From: an uncultured Lachnospiraceae bacterium
GTDB taxonomy: Bacteria; Bacillota; Clostridia; Lachnospirales; Lachnospiraceae
Assembly: GCA_910588215.1 (NCBI GenBank)
Contig: CAJUQJ010000005.1
Span: 1 to 64,000 of the forward strand
Length of the DNA: 64,000 bases
Direction of reading: 5' to 3'
Shown here: positions 51,546-59,552 of the stretch, in pieces
Layout of the letters: each line of letters starts with the position of its first letter
How positions within the stretch are numbered: position 1 is the stretch's first letter
Made by a program: the position numbers and the translations under genes
The notes under the pieces: generated by a model
Database searches by the model: none
The model's input: only the letters and a program-made list of their open reading frames with translations
Told to the model about the DNA's origin: nothing

Positions 51546-53237
51546 ATGACGAGAACGGTCGGAATTGGGATACAGAATTTTGGCAAAATCATAGAGAATG
51601 ATTATTTTTATATAGATAAGGCATCCTTTATCAAGGAATGGTGGGAAAACGGTGACGAAGTGACACTGATCGCCAGGCCGCGGCGGTTTGGTAAGACACT
51701 GACGATGAGTATGACGGAGCAGTTTTTTTCCATAAAATATGCCGGCAGAGGAGATCTGTTTGGAGGCCTTTCCGTTTGGAGGGAGAAAGAATACCGCGCA
51801 CTGCAAGGGACTTATCCGGTCATCAGCCTTTCCTTTGCGAATGTGAAAGAAAGAGACTATACCGGAATAAGAAAGAAGATATGTCAGATGTTGACAGACC
51901 TGTATACGGACAGCGCTTTTCTGCTCGACAGCGGTGTGCTGCAGGAGGGAGACAGAGATTTTTGGAGACGTGTTTCCGTAGATATGGATGATGTGGAGGC
52001 GTCTTTGGCAATCCATCATCTTGCGAAATACTTGAGCCTGTACTATGGAAAAAAGGTGATCATCCTGCTGGACGAATATGACACGCCGATGCAGGAGGCG
52101 TATGTAAATGGATACTGGGAGGAATTGCTGGCGTTTATCAGGAGTTTGTTTAACGCTGCGTTTAAGACGAACCCTTATCTGGAACGGGCGATCATGACCG
52201 GCATCACCAGAGTCAGCAAGGAGTCTGTTTTCTCGGATCTGAACAATCTTGAGGTGGTGACCACGACATCTTGTAAATATGAAACCACATTTGGCTTTAC
52301 GGAAGAAGAAATGACCGAAGCTTTGGAAGAGTATGGGCTTGCCACCAAACGCGAAGTGAAAAGTTGGTATGATGGGTTTGTGTTCGGAAACAAAAGAGAT
52401 ATTTATAATCCGTGGTCGATTCTGAACTATCTTGATAAACAGACCCTGCAGGCCTACTGGGCAAATACCAGTTCCAACAGCCTTGTCGGGAAGTTGATCC
52501 GGGAGGGCGGAAGAACCGTGAAAGAATCTTTTGAGGGTCTGCTGGCAGGAGGAAACCTGTTTGCGCCAATCGATGAGCAGATCGCTTATGACCAATTGGA
52601 TAGTGATGAGAGCGCAATCTGGAGTTTCCTTGTAGCGAGCGGCTATTTGAAAGTGGTGAGTTATGAGAAATACGAAACGAATCGTATCATAAAGGAGCCA
52701 AGGTATGAATTGGCATTGACAAATTATGAAGTGAAGCTTATGTTTAGGAATATGGTATCCGGATGGTTCTCCAGGAATCTGTCTGACTATAACGACTTTG
52801 TGAAGGCTCTTCTTTCCGGAGATGTGGATGCTATGAACGAATATATGAATCGTGTTTCACATAGTACCTTCAGCTTTTTTGATACCGGGAACCGGGTTTC
52901 CGGAAAGACAGAGCCGGAGCGATTCTATCATGGGTTTGTGCTGGGATTGATGGTAAAATTGGAGGATCGGTATGTGATCACCTCTAATCGGGAAAGTGGG
53001 TTTGGGAGGTACGACGTGATGCTGGAGCCGAAAGAGACAGGGGCAGATGCTTTTATTATAGAGTTTAAAGTACACAATCCAAAAAGAGAGGACACACTGG
53101 AGGATGCGGTGAAAGCGGCACTTGCGCAGATAGAGGAGAAGCAGTATGCGGCGGTGCTTATAGGGAAAGGGATACCGGAGGAGCGGATCAGGAAGTATGG
53201 GTTTGCCTTCGAGGGGAAGACGGTGTTGGTTGGGTGA
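51546..53237 (+). CDS. AAA-ATPase-like/PD-(D/E)XK nuclease-like protein
   Basis: The product is 563 residues from ATG 51546 (AAAGGA upstream). The N-terminal AAA-ATPase-like domain starts with GIQNFGKIIENDYFYIDKASFI and LIARPRRFGKTLTMSM (P-loop variant), and has VIILLDEYDTP (Walker B). The C-terminal PD-(D/E)XK-like domain has GFGRYDVMLEPKE, AFIIEFKVH and KQYAAVLIG. This architecture is very common in gut Bacteroidetes and Firmicutes; its function is unproven. Intact, single gene. Confidence 0.88.
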   Translation: MTRTVGIGIQNFGKIIENDYFYIDKASFIKEWWENGDEVTLIARPRRFGKTLTMSMTEQFFSIKYAGRGDLFGGLSVWREKEYRALQGTYPVISLSFANVKERDYTGIRKKICQMLTDLYTDSAFLLDSGVLQEGDRDFWRRVSVDMDDVEASLAIHHLAKYLSLYYGKKVIILLDEYDTPMQEAYVNGYWEELLAFIRSLFNAAFKTNPYLERAIMTGITRVSKESVFSDLNNLEVVTTTSCKYETTFGFTEEEMTEALEEYGLATKREVKSWYDGFVFGNKRDIYNPWSILNYLDKQTLQAYWANTSSNSLVGKLIREGGRTVKESFEGLLAGGNLFAPIDEQIAYDQLDSDESAIWSFLVASGYLKVVSYEKYETNRIIKEPRYELALTNYEVKLMFRNMVSGWFSRNLSDYNDFVKALLSGDVDAMNEYMNRVSHSTFSFFDTGNRVSGKTEPERFYHGFVLGLMVKLEDRYVITSNRESGFGRYDVMLEPKETGADAFIIEFKVHNPKREDTLEDAVKAALAQIEEKQYAAVLIGKGIPEERIRKYGFAFEGKTVLVG

Positions 53238-53418
53238 GTGAGTGATAAAGAGATGGTAGTACAGGAGCAGAAACGTGGGACAGGAAACTTTTTCGACTTG
53301 CAGAGGATGGCCCTATCGTCAGGCATGGCCTAAAGGAATTCATTGTATATGCCGATATCTATTGTAGGTTCAGGATGAATGAAAAGAGTTGCATGGATGC
53401 AGATATATGTGGAAATGT

Positions 53419-53453
53419 AAACTGCCATTGCATCAAAGCAATGGCAGTTTTTT
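53419..53453 (+). terminator. Terminator/attenuator 11 bases before the phosphoramidate locus
   Basis: AAACTGCCATTGC (53419-53431) pairs perfectly with GCAATGGCAGTTT (53438-53450), followed by six T residues. The ribosome site GAGGTGA (53454-53460) of the first gene begins right after the T-run. Any transcript for the operon that starts upstream must read through it, so it may act as an attenuator. Confidence 0.75.
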
Positions 53454-53464
53454 GAGGTGATAGT

Positions 53465-55852
53465 ATGAACAGACTGGGTACGAAAGCAGAAACACTGCAA
53501 ATGCTCTATCAGAAGTTAAAGCACGCAGAAGTGTTGCCGCAGTATTGCTTTACGGTAAAAGACTGGAAAACTGAACGTGAAAAGGTGAAAAAAAGTTTTC
53601 TATCGCTAGATTGGAATGCAAAAGTAATTGTTAGGAGCAGCTCTCAGGCAGAAGATACGCATACTAGTTCGCAGGCGGGAAAATATGAGTCGATAGCTGA
53701 TGTATCCGGCTTGGAAGAGTTTCAAAGAGCGGTAGAGAAAGTTATAGATTCCTATGATGATCATAATGAGGCGAATCAGGTATTAGTGCAACCAATGCTT
53801 TCTGATGTATATATCTGTGGTGTTGCATTTACATTAGACCCGAATACTTTAGGCAATTATTATGTAATTAATTATGATGATAACGGATCTACTTCTGCCA
53901 TTACATCAGGAAGTGGAAGAGAAAATAAATTATATTACAGGTTTAAACGGAAAGACCGGAAGCACTATTTAGAAGAGGGCTGGGAAGAGCACTTGGCATC
54001 TACGGATCGAATGAATCGATTGTGTATGACACTACAAGAGCTAGAAGCTTTCTTTGGACAGAACAATTTGGATGTAGAATTTGCGTTTTCTGAAACGGAC
54101 AAGCTATTTATTCTACAGGTAAGAACATTATGTATTCAGAAAAAACCTGCTGACAGGGATCGGCAGGAGGAGGAATTGATACGGATTAAAGAAAAAATAA
54201 ATCAGGCGCAAAAGAAAAAGCCATTTCTATGCGGGAAAAAGGCACTCTACAGCGTTATGACAGATTGGAATCCGGCGGAAATGATAGGAATACGTCCGAA
54301 ACCGCTTGCTCTGTCTCTTTATCGAGAGATTATTACAGATAATGTGTGGGCATACCAGAGAGATAACTATGGATATCGAAATTTGAGAAGTTTTCCGTTA
54401 ATGGTAGATTTTGGCGGACTTCCATATATAGATGTCAGAGTAAGCTTCAATTCTTTTGTTCCGGCAGGATTGGAAGAAGAGCTCAGCGACAAGCTGGTAA
54501 ATTACTATTTGGATTGCTTGACTGCCAATCCGGCCAAGCATGATAAAGCGGAGTTCGATATTGTCTTTTCTTGTTATACGTTTGATCTGCCAGAGAGAAT
54601 ACAAGTGTTGAAGGATTACGGATTTTCGGAAGACGAGATTGCTAAGATTACTGATGCGCTTAGGGATGTGACGAATAATATTATTGATCATAAGAATGGT
54701 CTGTGGCGCAAGGATTATGGAAAAATTCATATTTTAAATAGACGATATGAAGAAATCGTGAGAAGCGATTTTAGTAAGATAGAGAAAGTATATTGGCTGC
54801 TCGAGGATTGTAAAAGATATGGGACGCTTCCTTTTGCAGGGCTTGCAAGAGCGGCATTTATAGCGGTTCAGATACTGAAATCTTTGATAGCATGTGGAAT
54901 TATCGATGAAGCAGATTACGAATCGTTCATGAGTGGAGTGAACACGGTAAGCTCGGATATGAATGTGGACTTTCGGGAGATGTCGAAGAATGCATTTATG
55001 AGAAAGTATGGACATCTGCGTCCGGGAACTTATGATATTACTTCTTTACGTTATGATGAAGCTCCGGAATTATATTTTGAATGGAATACAAAAGAAGATG
55101 CTTATGATATACATAATAGAAAAGAGAGTGGCAGAGAAGAAAAGGAAGAATTTCGCCTGTCATTACAACAGCTTGGTGAACTGAAGGCGCAGCTTCAGAA
55201 GAACGGGCTGACAAATGATATATTGGAATTGATGGATTTTATCAGAACAGTCATAGAGGGACGTGAGTACGGTAAGTTTGCTTTTACCAGAAATTTAAGT
55301 ATGGCACTTCGGCTGGTTGAAGAGATTGGAGAGGAGTGTGGATTTTCCAGAGAAGAATGTGCGTTTGTTAATATTCGTGATATCTATGAACTTTATGCGT
55401 CTGCCAGGGATGTTAGAATTAGATTTGCAGATTCAATAAAACGCGGGAAGCGCGATTATAGTGTGACACAGGCGATCACACTGCCGCCAATGATCGCGAG
55501 TCCGGAAGATGCGATGCAGTTCTACTATCCGGATTCGGAACCGAATTATGTTACATCCAACCAGGCTGTTGGGGAAGTATGTATCTTGGGAGAAGGAAGG
55601 CATATGGAGGAGATGCGGGGACGGATTATTCTGATTCCGAGTGCGGATCCGGGATATGACTGGATATTTTCGCATGAAGTTAAAGGATTTATTACCATGT
55701 ACGGCGGAGCGAATTCACATATGGCGATTCGAGCAGGTGAACTTTCGATTCCGGCAGTAGTAGGTGTAGGCGCGAAGAATTTTGAGAAGTATAAGATGGC
55801 GCGGGTATTAGAAATTGATGCGGCAGCGAAGTTGATTAGGATATTAAAATAA
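53465..55852 (+). CDS. Probable L-glutamine kinase (Cj1418-like, PEP-synthase-like architecture)
   Basis: The product is 795 residues. The N-terminal ATP-grasp domain is of PEP/pyruvate-binding type (VIVRSSSQAEDTHTSSQAGK, with Arg57; LFILQVRTLC). A long central region is specific to this subgroup. The C-terminal phosphohistidine domain has GGANSHMAIRAGELSIPAVVG, with His752. The PEP-binding TIM barrel of true PEP synthase is absent. The same architecture is found in C. jejuni Cj1418, which phosphorylates the amide of glutamine with ATP to start O-methyl phosphoramidate synthesis. The five following genes supply the matching pathway, which makes this role far more likely than a generic dikinase. 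Catalysis is inferred, not shown. Confidence 0.78.
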   Translation: MNRLGTKAETLQMLYQKLKHAEVLPQYCFTVKDWKTEREKVKKSFLSLDWNAKVIVRSSSQAEDTHTSSQAGKYESIADVSGLEEFQRAVEKVIDSYDDHNEANQVLVQPMLSDVYICGVAFTLDPNTLGNYYVINYDDNGSTSAITSGSGRENKLYYRFKRKDRKHYLEEGWEEHLASTDRMNRLCMTLQELEAFFGQNNLDVEFAFSETDKLFILQVRTLCIQKKPADRDRQEEELIRIKEKINQAQKKKPFLCGKKALYSVMTDWNPAEMIGIRPKPLALSLYREIITDNVWAYQRDNYGYRNLRSFPLMVDFGGLPYIDVRVSFNSFVPAGLEEELSDKLVNYYLDCLTANPAKHDKAEFDIVFSCYTFDLPERIQVLKDYGFSEDEIAKITDALRDVTNNIIDHKNGLWRKDYGKIHILNRRYEEIVRSDFSKIEKVYWLLEDCKRYGTLPFAGLARAAFIAVQILKSLIACGIIDEADYESFMSGVNTVSSDMNVDFREMSKNAFMRKYGHLRPGTYDITSLRYDEAPELYFEWNTKEDAYDIHNRKESGREEKEEFRLSLQQLGELKAQLQKNGLTNDILELMDFIRTVIEGREYGKFAFTRNLSMALRLVEEIGEECGFSREECAFVNIRDIYELYASARDVRIRFADSIKRGKRDYSVTQAITLPPMIASPEDAMQFYYPDSEPNYVTSNQAVGEVCILGEGRHMEEMRGRIILIPSADPGYDWIFSHEVKGFITMYGGANSHMAIRAGELSIPAVVGVGAKNFEKYKMARVLEIDAAAKLIRILK

Positions 55853-55874
55853 AGTGAAGGAAATGGAGGAAAAT

Positions 55875-56644
55875 ATGAAACACGGAGATTTTACAGAATT
55901 GGCAAAATTCTACAAAAACAGACCAGGATATTCCAGGGTTGTATTGGAGTGTCTGAAAAACCATGTATTTAATACAGTGGGAGAGGGTAAGGTAGCGGAT
56001 ATTGGTGCAGGAACCGGAAAACTAACAGAAAATTTGGTGAGCATTGGACTTGGCGGTTTTGCCGTGGAACCTAATGATGCGATGCGCGCTGAGGCCTCTA
56101 AAAATATGTGTGGGGGGGGGTTAATTGGTCTGAAGGCTGTGCGGAAGCAACAGGGCTTGAAGACAACTGTGTGAATTGGGCGCTTATGGGTTCTTCTTTT
56201 CATTGGGCGGACAGTGAGCTGGCTGTAAAGGAGTTTTACAGGATTCTCGTTCCTGGCGGATTCTTTACCGCAATTTGGAATCCGAGAAACATCGAAAGCA
56301 GCGAGTTGCATAGGAGAATTGAGGAGGTTGTTTATGCTGAGGTGCCTACAATGAAGAGAGTTTCTTCCGGCAAGTCTATTTCTACAGAGGAAATGAAAAC
56401 GAAACTGCTTACCGGCGGGTACTTTAAGGATATTCTTTTTGTGGAGGCTCCCCACGTGGAGATCATGAACAAAGAGAGATATATGAATACATGGAAGTCT
56501 GTAAACGATATTCAAGTACAGGCAGGCGAAGAAGGATTCAGGCGGATCCTGGAGAAAATAGGGACGATCATATCCGAATTTGATGAGATAGAAGTTCCTT
56601 ATTGCTCAAGGTCATGGACAGTGCAGAGCTGCAAAATGAAATGA
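55875..56644 (+). pseudogene. SAM methyltransferase, frameshifted at a G9 tract (possibly phase-variable)
   Basis: ATG 55875 follows GGAGG. The first frame gives the SAM-binding part (VADIGAGTGKLTENL; GGFAVEPNDAMRAEA) and ends at 56174. The remainder (NWSEGCAEATGLEDN, WALMGSSFHWADS, RILVPGGFFTAIWN) is in the -1 frame to 56644. With G10 instead of G9 at 56112-56120 the gene encodes one 256-residue protein aligned end to end with the methyltransferase at 56814. It corresponds in position to Cj1419/Cj1420, the putative methyltransferases of the C. jejuni pathway. The protein is cut after the cofactor site in the present state. Confidence 0.75.
56112..56120 (+). repeat. Poly-G tract (G9) in the methyltransferase gene
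   Basis: Nine consecutive G residues at the exact site of the frame change; G10 restores the frame. Poly-G tracts of this length switch capsule-modification genes, including phosphoramidate genes, in C. jejuni. Confidence 0.8.
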
Positions 56645-56813
56645 TGAGGGAACGTAAATGTTTTGGATTTCTTTTTGCCATGCTGTATTTGTGATATAAC
56701 AAAAGGGTTTCTTACTATAATTCAAATTTAGGAATTTTAAGAAAGCTGAAAGTAACAATAAAGATTCCTTAATTTTGTAGACGAAATCACTTGACAATAT
56801 AGGGAGGAAGATC

Positions 56814-57566
56814 ATGAAAACAGAATGGGATTACACAGAATTAGCTGAGGCGTATTTGAAAAGACCGGATTATGCGCAGGAAGCTATCGATAGGATGTTG
56901 GAAGTTGCCGGTGTGAAGAAGGGGGATAACGTTTGTGATGTGGGAGCGGGAGCGGCGCATCTGACCTTAAAATTGGCGGAATATGGATTGCATGTCTGTG
57001 CCGTAGAGCCTAATGATGCGATGCGCGCAAATGGTATTCGGCGAACAAGCGATTTTAAAACGGTTCAATGGTTTGAAGGTGTTGGAGAGCATACAGGAAT
57101 GGAAGAACATAAGTTTGATCTTGTAACTTTTGGTTCTTCTTTTAATGTATGCAATCGTCAGGAAGCGTTGGAAGAAGCGAGAAGAATTCTGAAAGACCGC
57201 GGTTGGTTTGCATGTATGTGGAATCATAGAGATTTAGATGATCCATTGCAGAAGGAAATTGAGCAAATTTTGAAAAAAGAGATAGATGGATATGATTATG
57301 GAACCAGACGGGAAGATCAGACGGAAATCATCGATCAGAGCGGCCTGTTTGGTGAAGTGATTTATGTGGAAGGAACAGTGTTACATGAGATTTTGGCGGA
57401 GGATTTTATTGATGGCTGGAAATCTCACGGGACTGTGCAACGACAATCGAGGGATAAGTTTGATGTGATCAATGAAGAAATTCGTAAGGTTGTTGAAGCA
57501 AAAGATAAGAAATATATTAAGGTGCCATATACAACGAGAATATGGATGGCACAGGTCAAAGCGTAA
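56814..57566 (+). CDS. SAM-dependent methyltransferase
   Basis: The product is 250 residues, class I methyltransferase: NVCDVGAGAAHLTLKLAEYG (motif I), HVCAVEPNDAMRANG (motif II Glu), FDLVTFGSSFNV and ILKDRGWFACMWNHR. It is related to the broken gene upstream and shares EPNDAMRA and the GSSF block. Ribosome site AGGGAGGAAG. In the C. jejuni pathway two methyltransferases lie at this position and are thought to act on the phosphoramidate oxygen. Which of the two genes acts here, and on what acceptor, cannot be told. Confidence 0.85.
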   Translation: MKTEWDYTELAEAYLKRPDYAQEAIDRMLEVAGVKKGDNVCDVGAGAAHLTLKLAEYGLHVCAVEPNDAMRANGIRRTSDFKTVQWFEGVGEHTGMEEHKFDLVTFGSSFNVCNRQEALEEARRILKDRGWFACMWNHRDLDDPLQKEIEQILKKEIDGYDYGTRREDQTEIIDQSGLFGEVIYVEGTVLHEILAEDFIDGWKSHGTVQRQSRDKFDVINEEIRKVVEAKDKKYIKVPYTTRIWMAQVKA

Positions 57567-57584
57567 AGGGGCGTGGCTTCTGGC

Positions 57585-58199
57585 ATGAAAATAGTCTTGT
57601 ATACACAGAGAGTTGACGTGATAGAAAGTTATGGAGAACGCCGGGATTGTGCTGATCAGAATATTCCGCGATTTATTGAAGCTTGTGGTTATTTGCCGTT
57701 GCCACTGCCGAATATTAGGAATATTGCGGAGAAGATGATAGAACAAACAAATCCGGTGGGAATTGTTTTGACAGGCGGAAACAGTCTTGTAAAATATGGT
57801 GGAGATGCATCGGACAGAGATGAAACGGAGAGGCGGATTCTTGATATTTCCTTGGAGCGTGATATACCGGTATATGGGTTCTGCAGGGGAATGCAGATGA
57901 TTCTGGATTACTTTGGCTGTAAATTAGAGCAAGTGCAGAGACATGTTGCTGTTCATCATATAGTTTCGGGAGTATTGGGTGAATTTGGGGTGAACAGTTT
58001 TCACAATCAGGGATGTTATAGGGTGAATGATACATTGGAAGTATTGGCACAGGCACAAGACGGTGTGATAGAAGCAGTACGGCACAAAGAAAAGCATATT
58101 TTAGGAACCATGTGGCACCCGGAGCGAGAGAACCCGTTTGTTCCTGCGGACATTCAACGGTTACAGAAATTGTTCGACGGAACTGATATAAGAGCTTGA
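57585..58199 (+). CDS. Probable gamma-glutamyl-CDP-amidate hydrolase (Cj1417-like, class I GATase fold)
   Basis: The product is 204 residues from ATG 57585 (a GTG at 57573 is possible). Peptidase C26/class I amidotransferase fold: GIVLTGGNSLVKYGG, nucleophile Cys100 in VYGFCRGMQMILDYFG, and the His-Glu pair in TMWHPERENPF. Generic relatives hydrolyse gamma-glutamyl-GABA. Cj1417 instead releases glutamate from CDP-glutamine, leaving cytidine diphosphoramidate. The neighbours 53465, 58226 and 58999 make the latter role more likely. It starts 18 bases after the methyltransferase. Confidence 0.8.
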   Translation: MKIVLYTQRVDVIESYGERRDCADQNIPRFIEACGYLPLPLPNIRNIAEKMIEQTNPVGIVLTGGNSLVKYGGDASDRDETERRILDISLERDIPVYGFCRGMQMILDYFGCKLEQVQRHVAVHHIVSGVLGEFGVNSFHNQGCYRVNDTLEVLAQAQDGVIEAVRHKEKHILGTMWHPERENPFVPADIQRLQKLFDGTDIRA

Positions 58200-58225
58200 T
58201 ATTAAAATGAAAAGAGGATAGGAAT

Positions 58226-59002
58226 GTGAGAATAATTATATTGGCAGCGGGACAAGGAACAAGACTGCGTCCTTTGACGGATGATAGACCGAAGTGCATG
58301 GTGGAAGTTAACGGGACAAGTATTATCGAAAGACAGCTTAACACTATGCATGCCTGTGGAATCAAAGATGAGAATATCACTATTGTGTGTGGGTATTGTA
58401 GTGATATTTTAAAAGACAGATTTAAAGATACAAAGATTCATTTTATTGTAAATGAACAATATGATTCTACAAATATGGTGTTTTCGCTGATGTGTGCAAG
58501 AGAAATGATGGAATCAGAGGAGGATATTATCATTTCTTATGGAGATATCATTTATGACAAGTCTGTTTTTGATAAAATACTTAAGGCACAAGATGATATG
58601 TCGGTTATAGTAGATGACGGCTGGTATGAGTACTGGTCTGAACGCTGTGAGAATCCGTTGGACGATGCGGAAACATTAATGTTTGATCAAGAAAGCTATC
58701 TGACGGAGATTGGGCAGAAAACTACGGAGCTTGCCAAGGTGCAGTCGCAGTATATTGGATTGATGCGTTTTAGGGGGATGGGATTGAAACAAATGTTGTC
58801 TTTGAGTTCTGAGGCAGAAAGAAGAAGCAATAATGGTGAGGAGCTGTGGAGAACAACGAGAAATTATACCAAAATGTATATGACAGATTTATTGCAGGGA
58901 CTGATTGACGAAGGCCATAAATTGCGAGCGGTTCATATACAGAGGGGCTGGTTTGAGATTGATGATCGCGAAGATCTGAAAGTGGTGGAGTCGAAGCTAT
59001 GA
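58226..59002 (+). CDS. Probable CTP:phosphoglutamine cytidylyltransferase (Cj1416-like)
   Basis: The product is 258 residues, starting at GTG 58226 after AGAGGATAGG. The N-terminal nucleotidyltransferase signature is IILAAGQGTRLRPLTDDRPK with MVEVNG, the LicC/CTP-using subgroup. Later come IISYGDIIYD (metal-binding Asp) and GWFEIDDREDLKVVE. Sugar or choline cytidylyltransferases share these motifs. Cj1416 uses L-glutamine phosphate and CTP, and the gene order (1417-1416-1415 homologues in a row) matches C. jejuni. It overlaps the next gene by four bases (ATGA). Confidence 0.8.
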   Translation: MRIIILAAGQGTRLRPLTDDRPKCMVEVNGTSIIERQLNTMHACGIKDENITIVCGYCSDILKDRFKDTKIHFIVNEQYDSTNMVFSLMCAREMMESEEDIIISYGDIIYDKSVFDKILKAQDDMSVIVDDGWYEYWSERCENPLDDAETLMFDQESYLTEIGQKTTELAKVQSQYIGLMRFRGMGLKQMLSLSSEAERRSNNGEELWRTTRNYTKMYMTDLLQGLIDEGHKLRAVHIQRGWFEIDDREDLKVVESKL

Positions 59003-59508
59003 GTTCGGTTTATTGGATTACGGGACTTTCGGGTGCAGGGAAAACAACTATCGGGAAGCTGTTTTATGAGAAATTGAAGGAGCAGCATTCCAATACGGTT
59101 TTTTTTGATGGAGATACGCTGAGGAGAGTATTTGGAGATGATCTGGGATACACAGAAGAAGAGCGCAGAAAGTGTGCTATGCGTTATTCTAGATTGTGTG
59201 CCATGTTACAAGAGCAAGATATAAATGTAGTCTGCTGTACGATTTCCATGTTTGACAGCGTAAGAGAGTGGAACAGGGAAAATATTCATAACTATTGGGA
59301 AATCTATGTGAAGGTCTCTATGGAAACTTTGCAAAAGAGGGATCAGAAAGGTCTTTATAGTGGTACGACAAAGGAAAAAGAAAAGGAAGTAGTTGGTATC
59401 CATATGAAGATTGAAGAACCGAAGAAGCCAGATCTGATCTTGTATAATGATGGGGAAAAAAGGCCGGAAGAACAGGTGATAGAAATATTACAGCATTGTC
59501 GTGAATGA
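58999..59508 (+). CDS. Probable cytidine diphosphoramidate 3'-kinase (Cj1415-like, CysC fold)
   Basis: The product is 169 residues. APS-kinase-type features: P-loop ITGLSGAGKTT (residues 7-17), FFDGDTLRRVFGDDLGYTEEERRK, and KVSMETLQKRDQKGLY. Taken alone it would be called adenylylsulfate kinase. No sulfate adenylyltransferase lies in the window, and the gene is fused by an ATGA overlap to the cytidylyltransferase. In C. jejuni the CysC-like Cj1415 phosphorylates the 3'-OH of cytidine diphosphoramidate, giving a PAPS-like donor. Confidence 0.8.
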   Translation: MSSVYWITGLSGAGKTTIGKLFYEKLKEQHSNTVFFDGDTLRRVFGDDLGYTEEERRKCAMRYSRLCAMLQEQDINVVCCTISMFDSVREWNRENIHNYWEIYVKVSMETLQKRDQKGLYSGTTKEKEKEVVGIHMKIEEPKKPDLILYNDGEKRPEEQVIEILQHCRE

Positions 59509-59552
59509 GAGCAGAGTGGTAGCAGGTTGGCTATGAATGCATGGGAGAAGTT

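Noticed and set aside
53465..55852. Phosphoenolpyruvate synthase or pyruvate phosphate dikinase
   Set aside because: The ATP-grasp and phosphohistidine domains are present, but the PEP-binding barrel is missing and the neighbours do not fit central metabolism.
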